Shown here piece after piece: positions 44,190-53,370 of a DNA stretch of 64,000 bases. The stretch is from Sphingomonas sp. Lineage in GTDB: Bacteria; Pseudomonadota; Alphaproteobacteria; Sphingomonadales; Sphingomonadaceae. Location of the stretch: the NCBI RefSeq assembly GCF_019746665.1, contig NZ_JAIERS010000025.1, positions 62,001 through 126,000 on the forward strand, read 5' to 3'. Below the pieces are notes generated by a model that saw nothing but the letters and a program-made list of their open reading frames with translations, did not search any database and had not been told where the DNA came from. Position 1 is the first letter of the stretch; each line of letters opens with the position of its first letter. The position numbers and the translations under genes were made by a program.

Positions 44190-44746
44190 TCGCTTTTGAA
44201 GGCGTTGCCTGTGAACGCGGTGGGCGGCGGCTGTTCTCTGGCGTGAGCTTCTCGGTCGCAGCGGGCGGCGCCCTGCTGGTACGCGGCCCCAATGGCGCGG
44301 GCAAATCGAGCCTGTTGCGTCTCGCCGCCGGGCTGCTCGCTCCGGTCGAGGGGCGGGTGGTGGGCGAGGGCGCGCGGGGTTGGCTGGGGGAACTGCACGC
44401 GCTCGACCCCGAATTGCCGCTCGGCCGCGCGCTGGGTTTCTGGACCGGGCTCGACGGCGCGGGGACGCGTCTGGCGGCGGCGCTGGGCCGCGCGGGGCTC
44501 GCCGCGCTCGCCGAGGTGCCGGTGCGATTGTTATCGACCGGGCAACGGCGCCGCGCGGCGCTGGTGCCGTTGCTGGCGGCTGCCCCGCCGGTGTGGTTGC
44601 TCGATGAACCGGCGAGCGGCCTCGACGTGAGCGCGGTCGATCTGCTTGGCCGGCTGATCGCCGACCACCGCGCCGGCGGTGGCGCGGTGCTGGTCGCAAC
44701 CCATCAGCCGATCGACCTGCCGGGTGCCGAGGAGCTGGTGCTGTGA
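44186..44746 (+). CDS. ccmA: Heme exporter ATP-binding protein CcmA
   Basis: ATPase of the CcmABCD complex that releases holo-CcmE for cytochrome c maturation. It has 186 residues with Walker A GPNGAGKSSLLRLAAGLL, an ABC signature variant LSTGQRRRAAL, Walker B WLLDEPASGLD and a final ATHQPIDLPGAE. The start is a GTG overlapping the previous stop (GTGA), and the end overlaps ccmB the same way. The family is usually about 200 residues, so this one is slightly short. ccmC, D and E are not in this window. Confidence 0.92.
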   Translation: MIAFEGVACERGGRRLFSGVSFSVAAGGALLVRGPNGAGKSSLLRLAAGLLAPVEGRVVGEGARGWLGELHALDPELPLGRALGFWTGLDGAGTRLAAALGRAGLAALAEVPVRLLSTGQRRRAALVPLLAAAPPVWLLDEPASGLDVSAVDLLGRLIADHRAGGGAVLVATHQPIDLPGAEELVL

Positions 44747-45378
44747 TCGCGGCACTCATCGCCCGCGACCTGCGCCGCGCCTGGGTGGGCGGCGGCGCGG
44801 TGCTGCCGATCGCGTTCTTCTTGCTGGTGACGATCCTGTTCCCGTTCGCTGTCGGCCCCGATGCGGCCTTGCTCGGCCGCGTCGCGAGCGGGGTGATCTG
44901 GGCGGCGGCTTTGCTCGCGGCGTTGCTTCCGGTCGAGCGGCTGGTCGCGCCCGATCTGGAGGCGGGCGTGCTCGATCAGCTCGCCGTGCGCGGGGTGCCG
45001 CTGGTGCTGATCGCCGCCGCCAAGCTCGTCGCGCATTGGCTGAGCTTCGGGCCGCCGCTGATGCTCGCCGCGCTGATCGCGAGCGCGCTGCTTGCGCTGC
45101 CGGGCGATCGGCTCGCGGCGGTCGAGCTGGCGCTGGCGGTGGGCACCCCGGGGATGGCGGCGTTGGGCCTGGCGACCGGAGCCTTGGTCGCCGGCCTGCG
45201 CGGGGCGGGGGCGGTCGCGGGGCTGGTGATGCTCCCGCTTGGCGTGCCGCTGGTGATCTTTGGCGCGGGCGCGGTCGAGAGCGCGCAGGGGCTCAAGCTG
45301 CTGGGGGCGACGACCCTCGTGCTGATCGTCGGCGCGCCGTTGGTGGCGGCGGGGGCGATGAAGATCGCGCGCGAGTAG
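44743..45378 (+). CDS. ccmB: Heme exporter membrane protein CcmB
   Basis: Inner-membrane permease partner of CcmA, 211 residues with about six membrane segments. The N-terminus ALIARDLRRAW and the motif LLPVERLVAPDLEAGVLDQL are typical. The end is MLPLGVPLVIFGAGAVE with KLLGATTLVLIVGAPL. It starts with GTG overlapping ccmA. The unit ends here; the convergent methyltransferase stop is 6 bp away. Complete. Confidence 0.92.
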   Translation: MIAALIARDLRRAWVGGGAVLPIAFFLLVTILFPFAVGPDAALLGRVASGVIWAAALLAALLPVERLVAPDLEAGVLDQLAVRGVPLVLIAAAKLVAHWLSFGPPLMLAALIASALLALPGDRLAAVELALAVGTPGMAALGLATGALVAGLRGAGAVAGLVMLPLGVPLVIFGAGAVESAQGLKLLGATTLVLIVGAPLVAAGAMKIARE

Positions 45379-45384
45379 CGGTCG

Positions 45385-46254
45385 CTACCGCGACCACCTT
45401 GCCCAGATCGCGGTCGGCAGCAGCAGGCCGCGCGCCTCCTCGCGCACGGCCAGCTCGCCCGCTTCCACCGTGCCGCCCAGCTCGGCGAGCGCCTGGCGCA
45501 GCAACTCTTCGAGCGCGAGCGCCGACAGGCGCACCGCATAGACCGTCAGAAACAGGAAGCGCGAGCGTTCATCGAGCAGCCGCCGGCAATCGGCGATCAG
45601 CGCGGGCAGACCTTCCTCGAGCTTCCACACCTCGCCCTCCGGCCCACGACCATATTTGGGCGGATCGAGCAGGATGCCATCATAGCGCCGACCGCGTCGT
45701 CCCTCGCGCGCGACGAACTTGGCGGCATCGTCCACCAGCCAGCGGACCGGCGCGTCGCTCATGCCCGAGAGCGCCGCATTGCCCCGCGCCGCCTCGACCG
45801 ACTTCTTCGAGGCGTCGACATGCACCATCCGCACGCCCTTGGTGGCGAGCGCCAAAGTGCCGACCCCGGTATAGCCGAACAGATTGAGGCATTCGGGCGC
45901 CTCCACCCCTGCCACCCGCTCGCGCATCCAGCGCCACACCGGCGCCATGTCCGGGAAGAAGCCGAGGTGGCGGAACGGCGTCGTTTGCGCGGTAAAGCGC
46001 ACTTCCTCCCAACGGAGCGGCCAGCCGGCGCGGGGCACCTCGCGGTTGAATTGCCAGCGGCCACCGCCTTCCTCGTCGGAGCCGGGCAGGAACTCGGCAT
46101 CCGCGCCCCAATCGGCGCTGGCCGGCGCCCAGAGCGCCTGCGGCTCGGGGCGGATGAAGCGATGGCGCCCATAGCGTTCGAGCTTGCGGCCATGGCCACT
46201 GTCGACCAGGCCATAATCTTCCCATGGCTCGCCGATCAGGGTCTTAAGGCTCAT
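45385..46254 (-). CDS. Class I SAM-dependent rRNA methyltransferase (RlmI/RlmK-like)
   Basis: Methyltransferase of 289 residues. The SAM site is LNLFGYTGVGTLALATKGV near residue 125 with the acidic strand end VHVDASKKSVEAARGN, then ILLDPPKYGRGPEGEVW, where DPP(K) is the catalytic motif IV of the RlmI/K-type m5C/m7G enzymes. It lacks the N-terminal PUA domain of RlmI. The substrate is probably 23S rRNA but is not proven. It overlaps thrC by ATGA and is the last gene of the long minus-strand operon. Confidence 0.85.
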   Translation of the reverse strand: MSLKTLIGEPWEDYGLVDSGHGRKLERYGRHRFIRPEPQALWAPASADWGADAEFLPGSDEEGGGRWQFNREVPRAGWPLRWEEVRFTAQTTPFRHLGFFPDMAPVWRWMRERVAGVEAPECLNLFGYTGVGTLALATKGVRMVHVDASKKSVEAARGNAALSGMSDAPVRWLVDDAAKFVAREGRRGRRYDGILLDPPKYGRGPEGEVWKLEEGLPALIADCRRLLDERSRFLFLTVYAVRLSALALEELLRQALAELGGTVEAGELAVREEARGLLLPTAIWARWSR

Positions 46255-47627
46255 CGCCCGGCATTCTCGCGGACATGGGCCGTGATCGCGGGCAGCGTTG
46301 CCGGCAGCACGGTGTAGCGTTCCGCGCGCTCGAACAGATTGCCGACCCGCGGGGGCAGGCCGGGCCGAACCCCGGTCGCGCGCTCCACCGCGTCACGGAA
46401 CTTGGCGGGGTGCGCGGTGGCGAGCGTCACCACCGGCACCTGGGGATCGAGCGCGATCTGGCGCGCGGCGGCAAGCCCGATCGCGGTGTGCGGGTCGATC
46501 ACCTGGCCGGCCGATTCCTGCGCCCGGCGCATCGCGAGCGCCATGTCGTCGGCGTCGATCCGCGCGCTCGCGAAGATCGGCGGCGGGGTGGGGATCGCTA
46601 GCCGCCGGGTGCTGGCGAACGCCGCCATTTGCGCGGCAGTGCGGTCGCCGTCGCGCTCGTTCAGATCGAACAGCAATCGCTCGAAATTGCTCGACACCTG
46701 AATGTCCATCGAGGGCGCGGCGGTGGGCGTCACCGTGCCGACCGAATAATCCCCTGCGGACAGCGCGCGGTGGAGGATGTCGTTGACGTTGGTCGCGACG
46801 ATCAACCGCGCGACCGGCAGCCCCATCCGCGCCGCGACATAGCCCGCGAAAACGTCGCCGAAATTGCCTGTCGGCACCGAAAAGGCGACCGGCCGTTCCG
46901 GCGCTCCCAGGCGCACGGCCGCGTAGAAGTAATAGACGACTTGTGCCGCCAGCCGCGCCCAGTTGATCGAATTGACCGCGCCGAGCCGCAGCCCCGCCAG
47001 GTCGGGCGCGGCGAACATCGCTTTCACCAGCGCCTGGGCATCGTCGAAACTGCCCTGGACGGCGATGTTATGGACATTGGGCGCGAGCACCGTCGTCATT
47101 TGCCGGCGCTGCACATCGCTCACCCGCTCGTGCGGATGCAGCATGAAGATTTCCACGCCCGCGCGCCCCGCGAGCGCGTCGATCGCCGCCGAACCGGTAT
47201 CGCCGCTCGTCGCCCCGATCACCGTGAGCGGTGCCTCGCCTTCGTCCAGAAAGCGTTCGAACAACAGCCCAAGCAACTGCAGCGCGACGTCCTTGAAGGC
47301 GAGCGTCGGGCCGTGGAACAGCTCGAGCAGCCAATGGCGTGCGTCGAGCTGGACGAGCGGCGTCACCGCGGCATGGGCGAAGCGGCCATAGGCCGCCTCG
47401 GTCAGGGCGCGCAGCGTCTCAGGGTCGAGCACCCCCGCCGCGAATGGCGCCAGCACCTGGGCGGCGGTTTCGGCATAGCTCAAGCCCTGCAGCGCGGCGA
47501 TCTCGGTGGGCGACAGGTGCGGCCACGTCGCCGGCACATAGAGCCCGCCATCCTGGGCGAGGCCCGCGAGCGTCGCTTCTCGAAAGTCGAGCGCGGGTGC
47601 GGCCCCGCGAGTGCTGATATAGCGCAT
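46251..47627 (-). CDS. thrC: Threonine synthase
   Basis: PLP enzyme of 458 residues that makes threonine from O-phosphohomoserine. The start MRYISTRGAAPALDF and the PLP Lys in HGPTLAFKDVALQLLG (Lys112) match the long proteobacterial form. ATSGDTGSAAIDAL is the phosphate loop and VPTGNFGDVFAGYVA another family motif. It lies 10 bp after SURF1 in the cytochrome oxidase operon, which is a known arrangement in sphingomonads. Longer upstream reading is inside the SURF1 3' end and was rejected. Confidence 0.96.
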   Translation of the reverse strand: MRYISTRGAAPALDFREATLAGLAQDGGLYVPATWPHLSPTEIAALQGLSYAETAAQVLAPFAAGVLDPETLRALTEAAYGRFAHAAVTPLVQLDARHWLLELFHGPTLAFKDVALQLLGLLFERFLDEGEAPLTVIGATSGDTGSAAIDALAGRAGVEIFMLHPHERVSDVQRRQMTTVLAPNVHNIAVQGSFDDAQALVKAMFAAPDLAGLRLGAVNSINWARLAAQVVYYFYAAVRLGAPERPVAFSVPTGNFGDVFAGYVAARMGLPVARLIVATNVNDILHRALSAGDYSVGTVTPTAAPSMDIQVSSNFERLLFDLNERDGDRTAAQMAAFASTRRLAIPTPPPIFASARIDADDMALAMRRAQESAGQVIDPHTAIGLAAARQIALDPQVPVVTLATAHPAKFRDAVERATGVRPGLPPRVGNLFERAERYTVLPATLPAITAHVRENAGR

Positions 47628-47637
47628 CGTCCCGCGT

Positions 47638-48243
47638 CTACTGCGGATTGCCCGCTCTGCGCCAGCGCTGTCTGAGCGCGAGCGCGTAGATGGCGAGCGC
47701 GCTGATGGCGAAGAGGAACCATTGGACCGCATAGGCCAAGTGATTGTTGGGCAGGCTCTCGGGGTCGGGACGCTTGGGCGCGGTAAGGCCAGGGGCGGGG
47801 GCGGCGCTCACGATCATCAGGCGGAGGGATGCGCTGGGCGCCAGCCAGCTGCGATTCTGGCGCTCCGGCACGATCCAGCCGCGCACCGGGCCACCGCGCC
47901 AATCGGGGCGAAAACGGGGATCGGGCGCGGCGCCGACATCGACCGCGAAGCCGCCGTCCGGTCCGCCGCAGCGCGCGATGTGGCGGAACCCGGCCGCGCC
48001 CGCGCCCTCGGTCCGCCAGCCATTGACCCCGGCGCAGAACGCCTGGGTCTGGCGAAACAGCAGCGCCGCGTCCGTGGCGCCGGTGGGGAAGGGGATGGCC
48101 GGCAACGCCTCGTTCGCGCGGTAGCGGGCGATCAGCGCTTCCTTTTCGTGGCGCCGCTGAAGCTGCCAGAAGCCCAGCGCCAGCATGGTCGCCACCGCCG
48201 CCAGCACGATCAGCGTCGCGAGGATCGGCACGCGCCGCGTCAC
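47638..48243 (-). CDS. SURF1 family cytochrome oxidase assembly protein
   Basis: Inner-membrane assembly factor of 201 residues, thought to insert heme a into oxidase subunit I. Two membrane segments enclose a periplasmic domain: TLIVLAAVATMLALGFWQLQ at the start, and VQWFLFAISALAIYALAL at the end. The SURF1 motifs are GFWQLQRRHEK near the first segment and NNHLAYAVQWF at the second. The GTG start overlaps the DUF983 stop (GTGA). Other members have a similar length. Confidence 0.88.
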   Translation of the reverse strand: MTRRVPILATLIVLAAVATMLALGFWQLQRRHEKEALIARYRANEALPAIPFPTGATDAALLFRQTQAFCAGVNGWRTEGAGAAGFRHIARCGGPDGGFAVDVGAAPDPRFRPDWRGGPVRGWIVPERQNRSWLAPSASLRLMIVSAAPAPGLTAPKRPDPESLPNNHLAYAVQWFLFAISALAIYALALRQRWRRAGNPQ

Positions 48244-48614
48244 TGGCGACGCCCCTCGCCCGCCGCGTTGCGCAGTTCGAGCGCGAGCATCGCCGCCTTG
48301 CTGACCCGCAAGCCAGCGATCACCGCCGTCGCCGTCAACGGTGCCCAAAGCAGCACATGCAGCCAGAGCGGCGGGTGCAGCAAGAGTTCGACCGTCAGCG
48401 CGAGCACGACGATCACCGCGCCGATGATCAGGGTCAGGAACGCCGCCGGCCCGTCACCCACGTTGAACGCCGCCCGGTCGAGCCCGCAACGGGGACAGAT
48501 CGGGCGAAAGCGCGTCATCCCCTCGAACAGGCCGGGCGCGCCGCAGCGCGGGCACAGGCCCTTGAGCGCCGTCTCGACGAGCGGCGCGGGCTGGCCCTCA
48601 GGCGGTGCCGACAC
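48240..48614 (-). CDS. DUF983 membrane protein with zinc-ribbon-like cysteines
   Basis: Small membrane protein of 124 residues. It has two CPRCG motifs (GLCPRCGAPGLF and RPICPRCGLDR) that suggest a zinc ribbon, followed by two hydrophobic segments (AFLTLIIGAVIVVLALTVEL and VLLWAPLTATAVIAGL). DUF983 genes regularly lie beside oxidase assembly genes and may help oxidase biogenesis, but the role is unproven. GTG at 48614 overlaps the end of the DUF3291 gene by 17 bp; the other reading gives Arg/Ser-rich sequence and was rejected. Confidence 0.8.
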   Translation of the reverse strand: MSAPPEGQPAPLVETALKGLCPRCGAPGLFEGMTRFRPICPRCGLDRAAFNVGDGPAAFLTLIIGAVIVVLALTVELLLHPPLWLHVLLWAPLTATAVIAGLRVSKAAMLALELRNAAGEGRRQ

Positions 48615-49113
48615 ACCAGGGCTCGGGGTGGTGGTCGATCGGGGGGCCTTCCAGACCCGGTGCGGGGAAGCGCGCCTTGAACGTGAAGGCGTGCGCGCTC
48701 GGGCCAAATTGGTCGATCAGCCACAGCCGGTGCAGCGCGTCCTCGATCGTCGGTCGCGTGCCGGCGGGCACCCACCAGAGCGCCTGATAGGCGCCGGGCA
48801 AAGGCTCGAACCAGCCACGCCGCCGCGCCATCACGGGGGTGTGGGCGCTGCGATAGACGAACGCGAACAGCGCTTCGGCATCGGCCCAGACCGAAAGATT
48901 GACGATCACCCGCGGATCGGGGGTAGGCTGAAGATCGGTCGCGTCGTTGCCGCTGCCGGTCAGCCGCCAGACGAAGCCGGGAATCGTCTCGGCGACCGCA
49001 TTGATCCGGTCGAGCTCGGCGAAAAAGCCGGCGACGGCGGGATCATCGGCCGGCGCGATCAGCCGGCCGATATTCACTTGAGCAAGCTGGTAGCCGCTCG
49101 CCTCAACCGGCAT
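48598..49113 (-). CDS. DUF3291 domain protein
   Basis: Protein of 171 residues with the DUF3291 signature YQLAQVNIGRLIAPADDPAV, the following VAETIPGFVWRLTGSGNDAT and LSVWADAEALFAFVYRSAH, and GAYQALWWVPAGTRPT. The fold is probably ferredoxin-like (ABM-type), and members are sometimes near monooxygenases. It overlaps ctaE by 11 bp and DUF983 by 17 bp, so it is embedded in the oxidase operon; why is unclear. ATG at 49113 gives the canonical start MPVEASGYQLAQ. Confidence 0.8.
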   Translation of the reverse strand: MPVEASGYQLAQVNIGRLIAPADDPAVAGFFAELDRINAVAETIPGFVWRLTGSGNDATDLQPTPDPRVIVNLSVWADAEALFAFVYRSAHTPVMARRRGWFEPLPGAYQALWWVPAGTRPTIEDALHRLWLIDQFGPSAHAFTFKARFPAPGLEGPPIDHHPEPWCVGTA

Positions 49114-49966
49114 GAACCGTCGCGCCCCAGCCGCCCCACACATAGATGGAGACGAACAGGAACAGCCACACCACGTCGACGAAGTGCCAATACCAGGCCG
49201 CCGCCTCGAAGCCGAAATGCTGGCGGGGGGTGAAGTGGCCGGCATAGACGCGCGCCAGGCAGACGATCAGGAAGATCGTGCCGATGATCACGTGGAAGCC
49301 GTGGAAGCCGGTCGCCATGAAGAAGCTGGCGCCATAGTTGAGCCCGGCGAACTTGAACGGCGCCTCGGCATATTCATAGGCCTGGATGGTGCTGAACAGC
49401 AGGCCGAGCAGGATCGTGATCCACAGCCCGCGCTTCAGCCCTTCGCGGTCGCCATGGATCAGCGCGTGGTGCGCCCAGGTGACGGTGGTGCCCGAGAGCA
49501 GCAGGATCACGGTGTTGAGCAGCGGGAAGCCGAAAGCGTCGATCACTTCCAGGCCCTTGGGGGGCCAGCTGCCGGCCAGGTTCTTTACCGTCTCCGGCAA
49601 ACGCTGCGCGGCGCCTTCCACCCATTCCACGGGTGCGGGGAACAGCGAGAAGTCGAAATAGGCCCAGAACCAGCCCAGGAAGAACATCACTTCGGAAGCG
49701 ATGAACAGGATCATGCCATAGCGCAGGTGCAGCTGCACCACCGGCGTATGATCGCCGCGATGCGCCTCGCGGATCACGTCGCCCCACCACAGGAACATGG
49801 TGGCGAGCACGCCCATCAGGCCGACGCCGAACACCGCCGGGCCGTTGGCGACCTTGTGCATCCACATGATACCGCCGATCGCGAGCAGCCCCGCCGCCAT
49901 CGAGCCCATCAGCGGCCAGAAACTGGGCGGAAGAATGTGATAATCGTGGTTCTTGGCGCCTGCCAT
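49103..49966 (-). CDS. ctaE: Cytochrome c oxidase subunit III
   Basis: Seven-segment inner-membrane subunit of the aa3-type oxidase, 287 residues. It has the start HDYHILPPSFWPLMGS, RYGMILFIASEVMFFLGWFW with the conserved Glu, then TVTWAHHALIHGDR and TGFHGFHVIIGTIFLIVCL. It ends with FVDVVWLFLFVSIYVWGG. The gene lies 33 bp after ctaG, with no terminator seen. Structure and length are normal. Confidence 0.95.
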   Translation of the reverse strand: MAGAKNHDYHILPPSFWPLMGSMAAGLLAIGGIMWMHKVANGPAVFGVGLMGVLATMFLWWGDVIREAHRGDHTPVVQLHLRYGMILFIASEVMFFLGWFWAYFDFSLFPAPVEWVEGAAQRLPETVKNLAGSWPPKGLEVIDAFGFPLLNTVILLLSGTTVTWAHHALIHGDREGLKRGLWITILLGLLFSTIQAYEYAEAPFKFAGLNYGASFFMATGFHGFHVIIGTIFLIVCLARVYAGHFTPRQHFGFEAAAWYWHFVDVVWLFLFVSIYVWGGWGATVHAG

Positions 49967-49999
49967 TCGCGTGTCCCCAATTAAGTCCCTGAACCCGCT

Positions 50000-50536
50000 C
50001 TAGCCGCCGGCCTTCGCGGAATCCACCGGATAGAAAGTATAGCTGAGCGTGATCGCCTTCACATCGGTCGCGTCGCTGTCTTTCAGCATCGCGGGGTCGA
50101 CGAAGAAGATCACGGGCATCCGCACCGTCTCGTGCGGTTTCAGCGTCTGCTGGCTGAAGCAGAAGCACTGGATCTTGCTGAAATAGCGGCCCGATTCATC
50201 GGGGGTAACATTGTAGCTCGCCGAGCCGGTGATCTCGTGGTCGCTATTGTTGGTCGCGGTGAAGAACGCCATCTGCCGCTCGCCGAGCCGCACCGTCATC
50301 GAGCGCTGCTCGGGCGCGAAGCTCCAGGGGAGCTTGGGATTGACGTTCGCGTCGAAATCGACACGCATCGTCGCGTTCACCGCGCCGGGCGCCTGCTTGG
50401 CGCGGTTGGTGGTGCCGTTGAGCCCCGTCGCCTCGCAGAAGATGCGATAGAGCGGCACGCTCGCATAGCCCAATCCGGTCATCCCGCACACGGCGAGCCC
50501 GGCGAGCAACGCGGTGCGAAGCTTGCGGTCGATCAC
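50000..50536 (-). CDS. ctaG: Cytochrome c oxidase copper-assembly protein CtaG/Cox11
   Basis: Periplasmic copper chaperone anchored by one N-terminal segment, 178 residues, needed to insert CuB into subunit I. Family motifs: ASVPLYRIFCEATGLNGTTN, VDFDANVNPKLPWSFAPEQ and the copper-binding CFCF pair in KIQCFCFSQQTLKPHE. The GTG start overlaps the stop of a small membrane ORF (GTGA), so expression is coupled. Confidence 0.94.
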   Translation of the reverse strand: MIDRKLRTALLAGLAVCGMTGLGYASVPLYRIFCEATGLNGTTNRAKQAPGAVNATMRVDFDANVNPKLPWSFAPEQRSMTVRLGERQMAFFTATNNSDHEITGSASYNVTPDESGRYFSKIQCFCFSQQTLKPHETVRMPVIFFVDPAMLKDSDATDVKAITLSYTFYPVDSAKAGG

Positions 50537-50670
50537 CGGCCCATCCCCGCCTTGATCTTGGCGATCGCGATCAGGAAGATCAGGATGGCGAGACCGCCCA
50601 ACACAATGCCCATCACCCGCGCCCGGTCGCGCTGGCGACGGCGGATCAGCTCTTCCGGCGTCTCGGTCAT
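50533..50670 (-). CDS. 45-residue single-pass membrane protein in the oxidase operon
   Basis: Short ORF between ctaB and ctaG. It begins [20 protein letters not shown], then a membrane segment ([20 protein letters not shown]) and ends AGMGR. Its ATG overlaps the ctaB stop (ATGA) and its stop overlaps the ctaG GTG, so it is translated in a chain with both. Small proteins of this layout (a basic cytosolic N-terminus and one segment) occur at this position in alphaproteobacterial ctaB-ctaG operons and may be CoxF-like. Function unknown; the coding reality is well supported by the double overlap. Confidence 0.8.
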   Translation of the reverse strand: MTETPEELIRRRQRDRARVMGIVLGGLAILIFLIAIAKIKAGMGR

Positions 50671-51575
50671 GCGCCCAGCACCAGCTTGTCGACCATCAGC
50701 GCGCCAAACAGCACGAAGAGATAGACGATCGAGAAAGCGAACAACCGCTTTTCGGGGCGCATCGTGTCGCTTTCCGCGCGGCGGCGGGTTGCTACCCGCG
50801 CGGCGAGATAGGCGAACCAGGCGGTGCCCGCGAGCGCGACCGCGCCATAGATCGCGCCGGTCAGCCCCAGCGCCCAGGGGAGAACCGCGCTCGCGGCCAT
50901 CGGCAGCGTGTAGAGCCCGATCTGGCGGCGCGTCTCGCGTTCGCCGGCGACGACGGGAAGCATCGGCACGCCGGCGGCGGCGTAATCAGTCTCGACGAAC
51001 AGCGCGAGCGCCCAGAAATGCGGCGGGGTCCACAGGAAGATCGGCGCGAACAGCAGCACCGGCAGCGGCGCGACCGATCCCGTCGCCGCCGCCCAGCCGA
51101 TCAGCGGCGGAAAGGCGCCGGCGGCACCGCCGATCACGATGTTCTGCGGGGTGCGGCGCTTCAGCCACGCCGTATAGACGCCGACATAGAACAGGATCGA
51201 GCCCGCCAGGATCGCCGCCGCGAGCCAGTTGAGCGCGAAGCCCATCAACAGCACCGAAAACGCCGACAGGCCGACACCGAACTGGAGCGCTGCCTCGCGG
51301 GTCATGCGCCCGGCGGGGAGCGGCCGACCACGGGTGCGCTTCATCAGCGCGTCGATATCGGCCTCATACCATTGGTTGAGCGCGCCCGCCGCGCCCGCGC
51401 CGAGCGCGATGCACAGGATCGCCGTGAAGCCGAGCACCGGGTCGATGCGGACGGGTGCCGCGAGCATCCCGGCCAAGCCGGTGAACACCACCAGGGTCAT
51501 CACCCGCGGCTTGGTGAGCGCGACGAAATCGCGCCAATCGGCGGGGACGGGGGCGGCAAGGGTAAGGCTGGTCAT
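50667..51575 (-). CDS. ctaB: Protoheme IX farnesyltransferase (heme O synthase)
   Basis: Integral membrane prenyltransferase of 302 residues making heme o from heme b, the first step to heme a. It shows the UbiA-type site [15 protein letters not shown] with Asp-rich contact, TRGRPLPAG, a second loop with [18 protein letters not shown], and [10 protein letters not shown]. Nine or so membrane segments. It is separated from ctaD by a hairpin region, so its level may differ. Start ATG 51575. Confidence 0.94.
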   Translation of the reverse strand: MTSLTLAAPVPADWRDFVALTKPRVMTLVVFTGLAGMLAAPVRIDPVLGFTAILCIALGAGAAGALNQWYEADIDALMKRTRGRPLPAGRMTREAALQFGVGLSAFSVLLMGFALNWLAAAILAGSILFYVGVYTAWLKRRTPQNIVIGGAAGAFPPLIGWAAATGSVAPLPVLLFAPIFLWTPPHFWALALFVETDYAAAGVPMLPVVAGERETRRQIGLYTLPMAASAVLPWALGLTGAIYGAVALAGTAWFAYLAARVATRRRAESDTMRPEKRLFAFSIVYLFVLFGALMVDKLVLGA

Positions 51576-51604
51576 CGCTTATATCGTTTCAGCTGGTGGC
51601 AAAA

Positions 51605-51648
51605 CGCCTGGCGGCGGCGGCGGTGTTCCATCCCGCCGCTGCCAGGCG
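51605..51648 (-). terminator. Intrinsic terminator after ctaD
   Basis: Arms 51605-51620 (CGCCTGGCGGCGGCGG) and 51633-51648 (CCGCCGCTGCCAGGCG) pair with one G-U wobble around a 13-nt loop. Read on the minus strand, the stem is followed by TTTTG. It stands between ctaD and ctaB and should end or attenuate the ctaCD transcript. Confidence 0.75.
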
Positions 51649-51649
51649 T

Positions 51650-51675
51650 CCCTCCCCCGCCTGGGCAGGGGAGGG
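51650..51675. repeat. CCCTCCCC/GGGGAGGG hairpin beside the ctaD terminator
   Basis: Arms 51650-51657 and 51668-51675 pair around CGCCTGGGCA. It lies immediately before the terminator on the minus strand. Similar CTCCCC-type palindromes are a common intergenic repeat in GC-rich sphingomonads, so it may be a REP-like unit rather than part of the terminator. Confidence 0.5.
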
Positions 51676-51684
51676 CGCTTGCGA

Positions 51685-53370
<1,686 letters not shown>

